DNA from: Thermothielavioides terrestris NRRL 8126
Lineage: Eukaryota > Ascomycota > Sordariomycetes > Sordariales > Chaetomiaceae
Assembly: GCF_000226115.1 (NCBI RefSeq)
Contig: NC_016458.1
Location: 806,001 to 870,000, forward strand
Length of the DNA stretch: 64,000 nucleotides
Direction of reading: 5' to 3'
Shown here: piece by piece, positions 23,611-34,215 of the stretch
Position numbering within the stretch: the stretch's first letter is position 1
Layout: the number at the start of each line of letters is the position of its first letter
Translations under genes and position numbers: made by a program
The notes under the pieces: generated by a model
Told to the model about the DNA's origin: nothing
Database searches by the model: none
The model's input: only the letters and a program-made list of their open reading frames with translations

Positions 23611-24247
23611 TCCCACCTTAGTAGGTTTCTTTTATAGTCGTTTAAGTTTCTTAAAAGATCAAGCTGACCCTAGATAGTAGAAACTATAGCGCCTTTACCG
23701 CTTTCCGACTTTACTTAGAAAGACCAACCGCTACCTAAGCTACCTAAGGCTCTTAAGGACTACTAGGACAACATTATATAGACTACTTAGGTCGTTAATA
23801 AGCTCTAGGTCTATATATTCAACTAGGTACGTTCGATTGTTAAAGACAATTGAGTAAGATACCTAAATTTCAGTTTTAAAAGTTTTTACTTTACTAACTA
23901 GGGTTATAGAAGCTTCGTTGGCTTTAGATCTCTAAGTAAATCTAAAAAGATAGGGTAAAGATAGACGCCCCTTAGAAACTTACTAACTAAATATAATATA
24001 TAGCTATTATATACTACTTGTTTCTTAAATATACTAAGGAGCTTGATACTTATAAGAATTGTCCTTTACCTAATAAGATAGGGCTAGGAATTATATATAT
24101 CTAGCTAGGTATTGGTTATTTAGAGGGGTTATATATCAACTGTTACTACTTTAGAAATACGACTGCTTATATATACTATTAAGGTATATCGCTTTAAAAA
24201 AACTTTGATTCTAAAAGTTTCTAATAGGTTTAGCCTATTATAATAAG

Positions 24248-24445
24248 GAGGAGGAAAAGTTAGCTTAGGCTAAATACAATAAGTTCCTAGGGATTAGTAA
24301 AGAGTTTTATTAGTATATATCTACAAAGGAGCTCAAGGATTAGATTAATATAATTAAGAAGGAGCTAGAGTTATAGGAGGAGAAGGAGGATAAATAGGGT
24401 AGACTAAAGAAAAAGGGTTGGCGCTAGGTCTTAATGTCTTAAGGG
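24248..24445 (+). pseudogene. Relic coding segment 1 inside the element
   Basis: Read from 24248 this frame is rich in Glu/Lys codons and interrupted by seven stops, all TAG or TAA and none TGA. That is what CAA/CAG (Gln) or TGG (Trp) codons become under C-to-T mutation. It lies in a different frame from the longer relic downstream, so an intron or indel separates them. The protein family is not recognised. Confidence 0.4.
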
Positions 24446-24842
24446 ATAGGGTTATATAGACGATTGGTTTTTTACAATATTCTATACTAAGGGGGATAAA
24501 AAGGTCGACGTTGTATTCTAAGGTAGTAGTGAAATTCTAATCTACTCTTATCTCGGCAATTCCCTACTATATAGCTAGTGTAATTACTAGTGTTAGTACT
24601 AAGTGGATACCGCTAGTGAAATACTACCTTTAGATAAGAATCCTTATTTTATCTTTAGATAAAAGTTTAAATTTAATTATTAGATAGATCTATATATAAT
24701 CTTAAGACGAAATAGATAGGCTAAGTAGATTTTTAGTCATTAGACGAAATGCTATAAGTCTTAGCCTTTTCTCCAATGTTTGCCTTAGGCTTTATATAGC
24801 TTCTTCTATTTTTATATAAAGATATTTAATTATATATAATTG

Positions 24843-27480
24843 CATTTACCCTCTTAAGCCCTAATAGCTCTCTTTTATAAACGTATTAGCAAAGTGCACC
24901 TAACCTTGTTTTATAATAATGATATTTAGTTCTATATAGACTGTAAGAAAGCGCTTACTTATACCCTAGATTCCGATAACGAGTTTCCATTTGCTCTGTC
25001 CTAACCTACTTACTACCAACGTTCCCTACTTCTAAAGTAGGAGTCCCCTAATGTTAGGGTAGTATTAAAACCTATAAAGAAAGCAAAGCAACTACGAAAT
25101 AGAGGCAATGCTAGCCTAGTTGGATTTATTAGTGTATAAGCGGAGGTAGTAAAACAACGCTCCTTTGCTACTGCTAAGAACTACTTTGAGCTAGCCTTTT
25201 AAGATACCCTCTTTATTATTATAGAGCTTTAAGTATATACGATATATATACTAATAAGAGGGAAATACGTAACTCGTATATACTTTGAGCCTAGTATTAT
25301 TAAGTCGATCAACCTATTTTTAACTAGCCTTTACCAACGCTTTGCCAATTATACTACGCTTATCCAATATATCTTTAACCTCTTTAATTAAAAGGGTCAA
25401 TTCGACGTAGCCAACTTTAAGATCGTAGTATCCCTTAAGTAGATAGGCAAAGCGAAGCTCTAGGTTATAGACCTTGCGATATTGCCCCCTTCTTAACCAT
25501 TTACCTTCGATATACTATATTAAGCTATTTATAACAAAGAGGTCTCTAGACCAAGGGAGCCGTTCTACTTGTTCTTACTTTAAGAAGAAACCTATATTAA
25601 GAAGTATAAAGTCCCTATAATCGCCCTATATTTAAACTTAGAAGAGGAGGAAAGCGCTAGTAATCAAGACACTAAAAGATATACGAACGTACTTTCTTAA
25701 AATTATAGCTAGAGCTATAAACGTTAAGCTTCTTCTTAAATAATACTTAAGCCAAGGTTAAAGAAGATCAAGTCTAAGCCTATTGACTTCCTAGTAATTA
25801 AGTAAGAGGTTGTTCTAGCGTAGGAAGCTCTATAATAGGAGAGGAAACTATTAATTAGCAAGCTCTTTAGCGATAAGTCCGATCTAGACACTATAGTAGT
25901 AACGCTAGAGCTAGAGGAGCGTATAGAAACCGAAAAGGAAGGTACAAATAAAACCTCTAAGTAGGCGATTAAAGGTAGAGCTAAGGAGCAAGGGCAGAGC
26001 TCATATTGGGTATATCTTAGTTTACTATTTACAATACGTTCAAAGGTAATAGTAAAGAAATAAGTTGGGATTAAGCTATATTCTTATTCTATATTTTAGT
26101 TAGCCCTAGTAGGCTTTACTCTTATTAATAGAATCTCTACTTCTATTATTTTAACCTAGAATCCCTCTATCGAAGAACGTTTCCTATACGCTCGCTTTGT
26201 CCTTTAAGTCCTAGCTCTAATCCAAATACTTAGTCTAAGTCTCTTTAAAAGAGGCTAATTTAGCTTTAATATCAATGCCCTCTATATATATCTTCTTAAG
26301 AAAGGTAGTCCAACCTCCTATCAGCTAAGAAAGAAGGGTAAAAGCTAGTTAGCGTCTATACTCTTTGTAAAGTGCAAGCTCGTCCTAAAGAAAAATATAT
26401 TTACTAAGAAGGGGTATCTTAAAGTTAAAATTATCTAGACCCTAGTAGCGTAGTATAATTTCCTTATATAGGTTAAAGACCTTAGGAGGGAGGAAATCAT
26501 TAAGCGCAACTCTATCTAGCTCTATAAGCTTTTAGAGTATCTAGAGGCGGTCTTAGGGAATAGCAACGCTATATTCCATTGTAGTAGGCTCTATAAGAGA
26601 AAAGTATATCTTCGACGGAATGCCTATATAGATATATACCTAGTTTCATTGACGTTAGATTATATAATTGTTCTACTTCTTTACAAAGGACCCGATTTCC
26701 TATCGAATCTACGGTATATATATAAAGAGGAGGGCAATTCAATGTAAAACTTAGTCTAGCTACTAGGCAAATTTACGCTATAACTTTATAAAAAACTTCT
26801 ACTATATATTAGCATTTAATTATATATAATTGGACCCTTTGACCTACGACTTACTATCTAAAAGCCTATATAGCCTCTATAAAGCTAAGCCTACTAGGAC
26901 TTAATACATTGGTTCTTAGTGCTTTTACTAAAGTTCCAATAGTCCTTAAACTCGAGGGAGTACTCTAGGCTAAATAGAGGTAAGTTAGGATCGATTGTTG
27001 TAAAATCAACTAAACTAGATTGTTATAATCCCTATCCTAGTATATACCACTTAATCTGTCTATCCTAATTCCTATATAGTCGTAGACGCTACGCCTGCTC
27101 TACACTAGTAGAAAGCCAATAATACGCTCTAGCTATTATAAGCGTCTCCTTGCTATAATCTAAGTATATAAGCATCGGCATTACCCTGCTTTCTAAGATA
27201 ATAGCGAGGTACTACGTAAAGATCGACCTTTAGGTTAGAGCTAAGATGCCTATATAGGCCTATATAATAAAGCGTAAATATATATTAATCTTAGCGTAGA
27301 CTTTAAAACTGAACTGTTAGAGCTTGCAATAGACGTTAATCAACTAAGTATAGTTTAGCCTAGGAAGGGTAAAGCCTCCTTTATAGTTAGTAAGAAAGTT
27401 CTGCTTTACCTAGACAGATACGTTAAACTTACATTTAAGAAGCTTATAAACACTGTACTATAGAAGGTAGATATTAGCGG
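24843..27480 (+). pseudogene. Relic of a long coding region (about 880 codons), family unknown
   Basis: With codons starting at multiples of three, the plus strand can be read from 24843 to about 27480. It has more than fifty in-frame stops, every one TAA or TAG. TGA triplets do occur in this stretch, but only in the other two frames. Between the stops the translation looks like a real soluble protein: mixed charged and hydrophobic segments, acidic EEEE patches, and stop-free runs such as 26520-26740. I recognise no transposase, reverse transcriptase or recombinase motif in it. The simplest reading is the main gene of the element, killed by RIP. The true start, stop and any introns are not determinable by eye. 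Confidence 0.5.
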
Positions 27481-28381
27481 TTTACGCAATATACTTCTAG
27501 GCGGCCCGGTATCTAAGCTAAAGGAAGAGGATTATAGAAGAGGGCGATAATTCGAAGAAGGCGAGAAGTTCCTATTAGCACTTAGCTAGCTTATACTCCT
27601 TTAGATTTTTCGTAATACTAAGTGCCTACTATAATGATTTAACACCTCGCTAAGAGACTTGGAAGCTATATTCTATAAGATAGGAATATAATTCTTTGTC
27701 GCTTAGGGCATAGGCCTAAAACTTCTTAGATAGTGCGATATATAGCTTATCGAAATCCTTGGTCTAGGGCTACTTTAAAGGTACCCGCTATTTCTTAAGC
27801 CACTAGTAAAGGAGACTATAAGCAACCTTTACCCTATATTCCTTATATAGCTCTTTATAGATAGATTTAACTAGGACTTTAGCCTAATAGAGCTTTGTAA
27901 TAAAGTCCTTAAACGGCTTAAGATCAATAGTTGTTTAAAGTATCTTAAACGTTTGTATATAAAAACAATTTGTGTAAAATTGGAAGTATTTGTATAAGAT
28001 TGGACTTATATTTAGAAAAGTTGCTAAAGTAACTTTACAATGCTCTATATATTGTAGGTTGACTAGAGTAGCCTCGGCACTAGCTTTCTTTAGTATAGAC
28101 TTAGTTATACAAGCTAAGACAAGGCCTAAGACAACGCTATTGTAGCCTAGGACAACGCTATTGCGGCCTAGGGAGGCGCTAATTAGGTCGATTAGGTCTA
28201 AGCTTATTCGATCGCCTAGGCTTACGTTATCTAAATTTTTAAGGTATTTATATAATATCTTTATCGACTCTTATCTACATTAGGTTGGTTTTAAAGAGTA
28301 GGGAAATCATTTATATAAAATAGAATGGATTTAAGTGTAATTGAATCCTTATTCTATAAATAGGATAAGATTCAATATACC

Positions 28382-28652
28382 TAGACTTTGTATTATAGGT
28401 TGGGATAAGACTTTTAAAACTTAGAGTTTAATTAGGGAGTTCAAATAAGATTTTATATACTTAGACTTTAAACGAGATATTAGGATACTATTGTTGAGAC
28501 TTAGAGTCTAATTAGGGAGTTTAGATAAGATTTTATATACTTAGACTTTAGATAAGATGTTAGGATAATACTGTTGAGACTTCGAGTTTAACTAGGGAGT
28601 TTAGATAAGATTTTATATACTTAGACTTTAGATAAGATGTTAGGATAAGAAT
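28382..28652. repeat. 80-bp tandem repeats in the element
   Basis: Three near-identical units begin at 28421, 28501 and 28581 (period exactly 80). Each has TTAGAGT/CTAATTAGGGAGTT followed by AGATTTTATATACTTAGAC. A degraded partial unit precedes them from 28382. The units lie downstream of the long relic frame in a non-coding part of the element. Confidence 0.8.
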
Positions 28653-29249
28653 GTCTTTGCTATATTTTATATATAGTAAAATATACTATATAGTATAAAA
28701 ATCCAGTGATATTACTATAAACGAACTTTATTAATAGTATTATATACTAATCCAACCTATTTCCTAACCTATAGTATAAAATGTCTAGCTAAACCTATAG
28801 TCCCTATAACCTATACCTAAATAGACGCTATAACCTAAACCTTACTCCTATAATAGGCGGACCCCCTTTGCTACCTAAGACTTAAGCTTGTTCTATAGTA
28901 TCTCCAACTAAACTTCGAAGTCTCTTATAGATGTAAACCGACAAATGCGTTCTATTAGTAGAGCAAGCTTATTGTTGTAAATATATACCTTCCTTCTCTC
29001 CTTAGCTTCGATCTCTAAGAAATATTAGTAAATTAAACTAAACCTAGATTTTTTTATATAATATACCTTGATATAAAGAACAAGCATTTCTATATAAAGA
29101 GTAAATATAGTTGGTATATACCCCTTTCTTAAGCTTAATATTAGGCTAGATATATAAACTATATAGCCCTATACTCTTTAATAACGTATATTACTAGCAA
29201 AGTGTCTTAGGACTAGTACAAAGGGCAAATAGTAGAAGCGCTAAGGCTT

Positions 29250-29468
29250 TAGCATATAGCTAGGTATTGACTTTAACGTCAATATACTAGATTTCCCTAT
29301 CCTTCTAGATTTCCTTAGGGACAAAGTAGCGAAGAACATTCTACGACCCTAGTTAGCAATTATAAAAGTTTATAAATGAAAATCGATCTATCTAACCTTC
29401 TTTCTATCTATTAGTTTATAGACCTCGTTGAATATAGTCTTATAGAGCTTTTTTAAGACCTAAGCCAT
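29250..29468 (-). pseudogene. Second relic frame, opposite strand
   Basis: From an ATG at 29468 the minus strand reads for about 70 codons, starting MA-stop-VLKKLYKT, with stops that are only TAG/TAA and no TGA. It points inward from the right arm, towards the long plus-strand relic. Too short and too mutated to assign. Confidence 0.25.
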
Positions 29469-29659
29469 TGTTTAAACGTTGCTATTACAGTCTTCGAGAG
29501 TTGGTAGCAACGTAATTGTAAACGGCTATCGAGAGGCCTTGATAGAATTGTCTAGGGTTATATCCTAGGGGGTAGGATTCTCCTTAGTATAGGCGGAGGG
29601 CGCTATTCTAAAAGCTAAGCGATAGGCGAATAAACAAAGTGAACTTAAATTAAAGGAAT

Positions 29660-29914
29660 TAGGCCGATCAGAATATATACTACAATAGACAGCTTAGTTC
29701 AATTGAGCGCAATTGAATATCGGGATATGGTTTAGGAAATAGAATAGAGAATGGTAGTATAGTATAGCTGAAAATTCTTTATTGTATAGACCGAGGAGCG
29801 ATTTTCAAAATCGGGTTGTAGTGGGGTAAGTTGGTTGCTATGGCGATTGCTCGGCTGGCAGTCAGTTGCAAACGGGTTTGGGTTAATGGACAGTGATACG
29901 TTTGGAGCGCCGTA
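29660..29914 (-). repeat. Right terminal inverted repeat of the large element
   Basis: Reverse complement of 23356-23610, more divergent in its middle (CCATAGCAACCAACTTACC in place of the left arm's CAAACAAGCTAG region). The element ends ...GGAGCGCCGTA at 29914, followed by GCCGAG. Confidence 0.8.
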
Positions 29915-29920
29915 GCCGAG

Positions 29921-30784
29921 CGTCCCTGCGCTCATATGTGCCTGTTCTCCATGACCTTCCATTGTGGCACGCTCGTGCTTGTGCCACAGCTTCCGCATCC
30001 GGCTTGCTGCGCTTCGGGAGGGTTCTCTGCGGATGCAGAATGACGCAGCCGAGCCACCTGACATGCTGCGGCGTAAACTGTGGTGTTAGGATGTGCTGCT
30101 GCCATACACCAAGTAGGCAACGCCCCCAAAAAGATCGTCGGAACAGCCTGCAACGGACGGCAAGCACATGCGTCGCTTCTAATAATACTCAAAACAGGCG
30201 CCGCACACCCGTGGACGGCAACAACAATCCATCCTATACTACACTACTTATGTCGCAAGCGTAAAGAGCAGGCGTCCTGTACTTTTGAAGCTCACCGCTC
30301 ATTAGACCGAGGAGATCAGGTCCTGAACGTGCGTCCAGAAGCCTTGCCCACTGGCTTCCCTGTTGAATAACGTTACTTTGGCGTTGAATTGTACACTACA
30401 GTACATGCACGAGCGGAGCGAGGAACTAAGGTTCCCCGCCAAACAAGCGTAGCGCCGGAGTTGATGGCCACACATGGACGATGTCACATTCGCCGCGTGG
30501 GGGTTCAGTGCTTCTCGTGGGGCCTGTGGTGTGCGGCGCTCTGGGACGTTGTTTGTGTTGTGAAGGTGAGGTACCTGAACGTTAATTAGCGGGTACTGTA
30601 CGTGCCCAAAACGATCAGATCCTCGCTCATTGTCTCCTTTCGACGGGAAGTCCCGAGCGCAACCGCCTATCCGTGCGGATTACGTCGTTCAGGGCGTGAT
30701 ACATCAACCGCATGAAATCTTGAAACTTTCCATCAGAAGGCTGCTGTCCGGCCTTTTCGCACTAGGTACTGAATCACACCCAAC
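29921..30784. promoter_or_regulatory. Region upstream of the thioredoxin-like gene
   Basis: GC content returns to normal immediately after the element. No gene recognised in 864 bp; expected to include the promoter and leader of the next gene. Confidence 0.35.
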
Positions 30785-31483
30785 ATGCAACTTCTCAGTT
30801 CTCGGCTCGCCCACGCCGAGCGTAGGTTGCTCGCGTCAAAGCCCATCATCAAGTCGAAGCCCGTCATCAACCGAGGCCAGCCTGCGGCGCGCTTGCAGTT
30901 TTCAACGTCACGCCAAGCCCAGGCACCAAACCAGGTTTATGCCTCGTGAGTTCCATGTCCACGCTCAGAAACGAGCAGTATCTGGATTCTGGAATCAATT
31001 GCGAGCGCTGACCCGCCCATCATCTTCTTTCGCACCCGCCCGGCTAGCGTGCGCAATCCCGACCAGTTCCACACGTACCAGCTGCTGTCCTCGTCCTCAC
31101 GGACACCGCTGTTGACCCTGTGGACGACCTCGTGGTGCTCGACCTGCCGCGTTGTGGCACCTCTCGTCCGAGAGCTCGTCGAGTCGGGTGTCGGCGAGGC
31201 CGAGGGTGGCGTGGGTTACTGCACCGTCGAGTTTGACGCGCCAGACGTCATGGCCGCCGGGCTGGGTCTCACGTACATGATCAACTCGGTCCCGACGCTG
31301 CTCAGCTTCGATGCCGGCGAGGCACAGGTGCAGACCAAGGTTACGGACGGCCGGCAGCTGGCAGACCGGAAGTTCCTTGAGGAGTGGATCAAAAATGAGG
31401 CGAGACGACACGGCAATCGCGGGGGCGGAGGACCCGGCGGCGGCGCGAACCTCCTCGGGAGTCTGTTTGGCAAATTGAGATGA
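30785..31483 (+). CDS. Mitochondrial thioredoxin-like protein
   Basis: Exons 30785-30945 and 31048-31483 give 198 residues. The first about 50 residues are basic with no acidic run (RLLASKPIIKSKPVINRGQPAARLQFSTS), ending in an RxFS-like processing site, which indicates mitochondrial import. The thioredoxin fold follows: LLTLWTTSWCSTCRVVAPLV with a redox-type CxxC at C84-S-T-C87, then the cis-proline loop INSVPTLLSF. The active site is CSTC rather than the classical CGPC, so redox potential and partners are probably different. The C-terminus is Gly-rich (GNRGGGGPGGGANLLGSLFGKLR). The start is the ATG whose frame gives the presequence. Role: thiol-disulfide exchange in the matrix, inferred from fold and targeting only. 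Confidence 0.82.
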
Positions 31484-32579
31484 TATGCCGTGTTTCTGGC
31501 CACCGACTCAGAATGGGAGCAACGTGACGGGGTCGGGATGTGAAGGTGAAACCCACCGGCGCATGCCCCCCTCCATGCCTGTTCCTCGAGTGACTTGTGC
31601 TTGTTTACCAGCATCTCCTCGTATTGTCTCCTCTGTGCCTAAAGCGTGGATCACACGAAGCCGATGAATCATCCTACCAGGGCGCTCGGGATGAGCGCTG
31701 TGTCACTTGTGGCCCCAGCAGCGATGCAGTACTCCTTTCTATCTCTATTGAAGCTTGTCGGTCGTCGCCTCGTCGCTTTAGCCACAACGCCGTCGCTGTC
31801 CGGCGACCCTTTAGTTGAACTCCGCAGCCTCGTTCCAGTTTTCGTGTAAGACAGTTCAGCTGGAGCCGAGTATCACAAGCCCTGGGCTTCGGATCCCCGG
31901 TTCGCTGAAAATTGTGGCGATCCGTGAGACAAGCTGTTGGCTCTTTTGGGATTCGGCGGTGAAACTCACGCTGCAGTGGATCAACCCGCAGTGACCATCA
32001 TGTCAGGTAGAGAGGCAGCTCAATGGCGAGTGTTTACCCTGTGCCACGTTTCGGAGGGCTTAGATCGGCGTCTCTAGCCTTGAGATACACGGCTGGGACG
32101 GTAACACAGGAAAAACTCGCGGGTGTTACACGCGGATACAAGTTGTCACCTTGTTGCCAGAGACCATAGCTGCCTCTGGGCGACCTCGACCTTCGGCCAT
32201 CTCCTAGCCCTTGTCTTGAACCAGACGCCGAGTCGTAGTGTTCTCTTCCACTCATCGATCGTACCGCGGCTCGGAGTCTCAGCGACGCTGCGTGCCGCCC
32301 GGGAAGGCCGAGCCATTCCAAGTCATCCCCGAGTCATCAAACCGTGTCGTTGAGGATTTTCGAATAGACCTGTGAGCCTGTAACTTCAAACGCCCAAGCA
32401 GGACCAGCCGTACCCAGCCTCCGTTACCCCAACCAAACCAAGCGCCGTGCACCCGCACCCAACCCTTTGCGCCCAGGTCCTCGTAAACTCATGACTTCGT
32501 TGGACACCTCCCGCAACAAAAAGGAAAGAAAAATAAAGGAAAGAATTACAAAACCATTGACAAACCCACCCCACATTTC
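31484..32579. other. Convergent intergenic region, no gene seen
   Basis: 1.1 kb between the thioredoxin-like gene and sos7. Short frames on both strands lack coding character. No RNA gene recognised. Confidence 0.4.
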
Positions 32580-33527
32580 TCACTCTTGCAGATCCAAGAT
32601 CTGCCGTAACGCCATCCCCGAAGCTCTGTACCACCTCCCTCTCGCCTCGAGCTCATCCTCGACGCCACCCTGCGCGTTCTCCCTCCTCCTCTTAGCCTCC
32701 CTCGCCGCGGCCGCGCTATTCGCCTTCCTGTTCTCCAGCGCGGCCACCTCCGCCCGCAGCCGCTCCACCTCCTTCCTCTTCCTCGGCACCTGGCCGCCCA
32801 GCACCTCCAGCTGCCTCTCCACCCTCGCCAGCTCCCGCCTCCGCTCCTCCACCAGCGCCAGCGTCTTCCCCAGCGGCAAGTTCATCTCGGGCCGGGCGTC
32901 CTCCGCCCCGCCGAGCCGCAGCTGCAGCTGCTGCGCCGCGCGCAGGGCCGCGACCTTCTCCTCCAGCGCGGCGATCTTGCCCGGCAGCTCCGCGGCCAGC
33001 GCGGCGCCGGCGCGCACCTCCTCGTAGCGCCGCGCCAGGTCGCGGCCGCGGGACTCGAGGTCGGCCACCATGGCGGCGACCTCGGCCTTGAGGGCCTTGA
33101 GCGCGGCCTTGGCGGCCGCGTTGCTCGCCTCGAGCTCGGCGTTCTCCTGGGGGGAGACGATCAGCGGCGGGTCGCCGATGATGGCCCGGATGAACTTCTC
33201 CTTGGTAACCTGCTCGACGTAGGAGAAGCGCAGCTTGGCGAAGAGCTCCTTGTAGTGGGCCAGGTCGGCCTCGAGGGAGGCTGGCGTCGGAGCGTCGAGC
33301 GAGGCGGTCGAGACGTCCGAGGTGCGCGATGCGGCGTTTTCGGCAGTGCCATTGTTCTTATTCTTATCATTGTTGTTCCTGTTGTTGTTGTTGTCCTTTT
33401 CGTGGGAGGATGATACGGCCGAGTAAATGGGTTCGCTGATCTTGAGGATGGTGTACTCATGGCCCGGGGTCGACTGAGGCTCCTCGAGCGCGCGGTAGGC
33501 CTTGGCCGGCTGGTTTGCGCGGCGCAT
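32580..33527 (-). CDS. sos7: Kinetochore protein Sos7-like coiled-coil protein
   Basis: Intronless, 315 residues from MRRANQPAKAYRALEEPQ. Residues about 85-135 (LAHYKELFAKLRFSYVEQVTKEKFIRAIIGDPPLIVSP) match the conserved segment of fungal Sos7, the partner of the outer-kinetochore protein Spc7/KNL1. The rest, about residues 140-290, is a long coiled coil built of Ala/Glu/Leu/Arg heptads (LEEKVAALRAAQQLQLRL, RRRELARVERQLEVLGG). An Asn/Lys low-complexity run (NNNNRNNNDKNKNN) lies near residue 50. The coding strand is very GC-rich in the coiled coil, giving a long opposite-strand shadow frame. The family assignment rests on the segment I recognise, not on a search. Confidence 0.68.
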   Translation of the reverse strand: MRRANQPAKAYRALEEPQSTPGHEYTILKISEPIYSAVSSSHEKDNNNNRNNNDKNKNNGTAENAASRTSDVSTASLDAPTPASLEADLAHYKELFAKLRFSYVEQVTKEKFIRAIIGDPPLIVSPQENAELEASNAAAKAALKALKAEVAAMVADLESRGRDLARRYEEVRAGAALAAELPGKIAALEEKVAALRAAQQLQLRLGGAEDARPEMNLPLGKTLALVEERRRELARVERQLEVLGGQVPRKRKEVERLRAEVAALENRKANSAAAAREAKRRRENAQGGVEDELEARGRWYRASGMALRQILDLQE

Positions 33528-34215
33528 TGTCTGCTGTAATCTTGGGCGTTCTATAATCTCACGCTCTTAAAACGTAATTGTGCAGCGCGCAGCTTCTTCG
33601 CCGGGTGTCTTCTGCGAGGTAACATGAGCTCGTGATCCTACCCTGGTCGTACTGTTTGTTGATATTCTTACCGGAAACGGCGAGTGGATCAGCCGTGGAG
33701 ATAAGATTGCAGCCCTAACCCTGGCTAGCCTCCCATGCACATGCCCCAGCTTTATGCACCATTGCATCACTGGGAGTTATTGAGATGCTGTGAGGCTAAC
33801 TCTGAATATCTTACAATTTGGAGTTAGGTAGGTAAGGTAGGTGCCTATATTGCTACCGAATTATCCCCTTAACGGTGAGCTTAGCGAGAGCGAAGCTCCG
33901 TTATACACGATACAGCTTCCGTCCCGATACTGGATTGAACCCAACGCAAGGAAAAATGCTGCAGGACGCTCTGTCCTGGCAACAAGAGCAACCCCCTTTT
34001 CCGCAACCTCGAGGTGTTAAAGACGGAAGGGCAAAGGGGATACATGTGAAAAAGCAACTCAAGCGCGGGTACTCCTCCCAAAAGGCACGTCCCCGACGCG
34101 ACAACCTAAGAGACCTGAACGACCAAAACTCCAGCACTCCGATCATTCTTTTCCCGCTTTTGTTCACTCACCACTTAAACCCGGAGGACTGGGACGGGAC
34201 ACCGCCCAAGGGAGA
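33528..34215. promoter_or_regulatory. sos7 upstream region / 3' flank of the JmjC-SET gene
   Basis: 688 bp. Holds an exact CCCTAACCC at 33713-33721, about 190 bp upstream of the sos7 ATG, and a TAGGTAGGTAAGGTAGGTGCC tract near 33824-33844. No gene seen. Confidence 0.4.

Larger units (their letters stand above)
23356..29914. mobile_element. 6.56-kb RIP-degraded TIR transposon, 6-bp target duplication
   Basis: The ends are inverted copies starting TACAGCGCTCC (left) and TACGGCGCTCC (right, read inward). Homology runs about 255 bp, including the shared block ATCGCTCCTCGGTCTATAC on both arms. GCCGAG directly precedes the left end (23350-23355) and directly follows the right end (29915-29920). 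Between the arms the DNA is strongly AT-rich and crowded with TAA/TAG; almost no open frame is longer than 60 codons in any of six frames, and TG/CA dinucleotides look depleted against TA. This is the expected footprint of RIP. Bordering DNA on both sides is normal. A TA duplication (ends at CAG/CCG) is an alternative reading, because TA also flanks both sides. No superfamily is recognised; a 6-bp duplication is unusual for fungal TIR elements. Confidence 0.8.

Noticed and set aside
28382..28652. CRISPR-like array
   Set aside because: Contiguous 80-bp tandem units without distinct spacers, in a eukaryotic transposon.
23356..29914. LTR retrotransposon
   Set aside because: The terminal repeats are inverted, not direct, and no reverse transcriptase or YxDD-type motif is readable.
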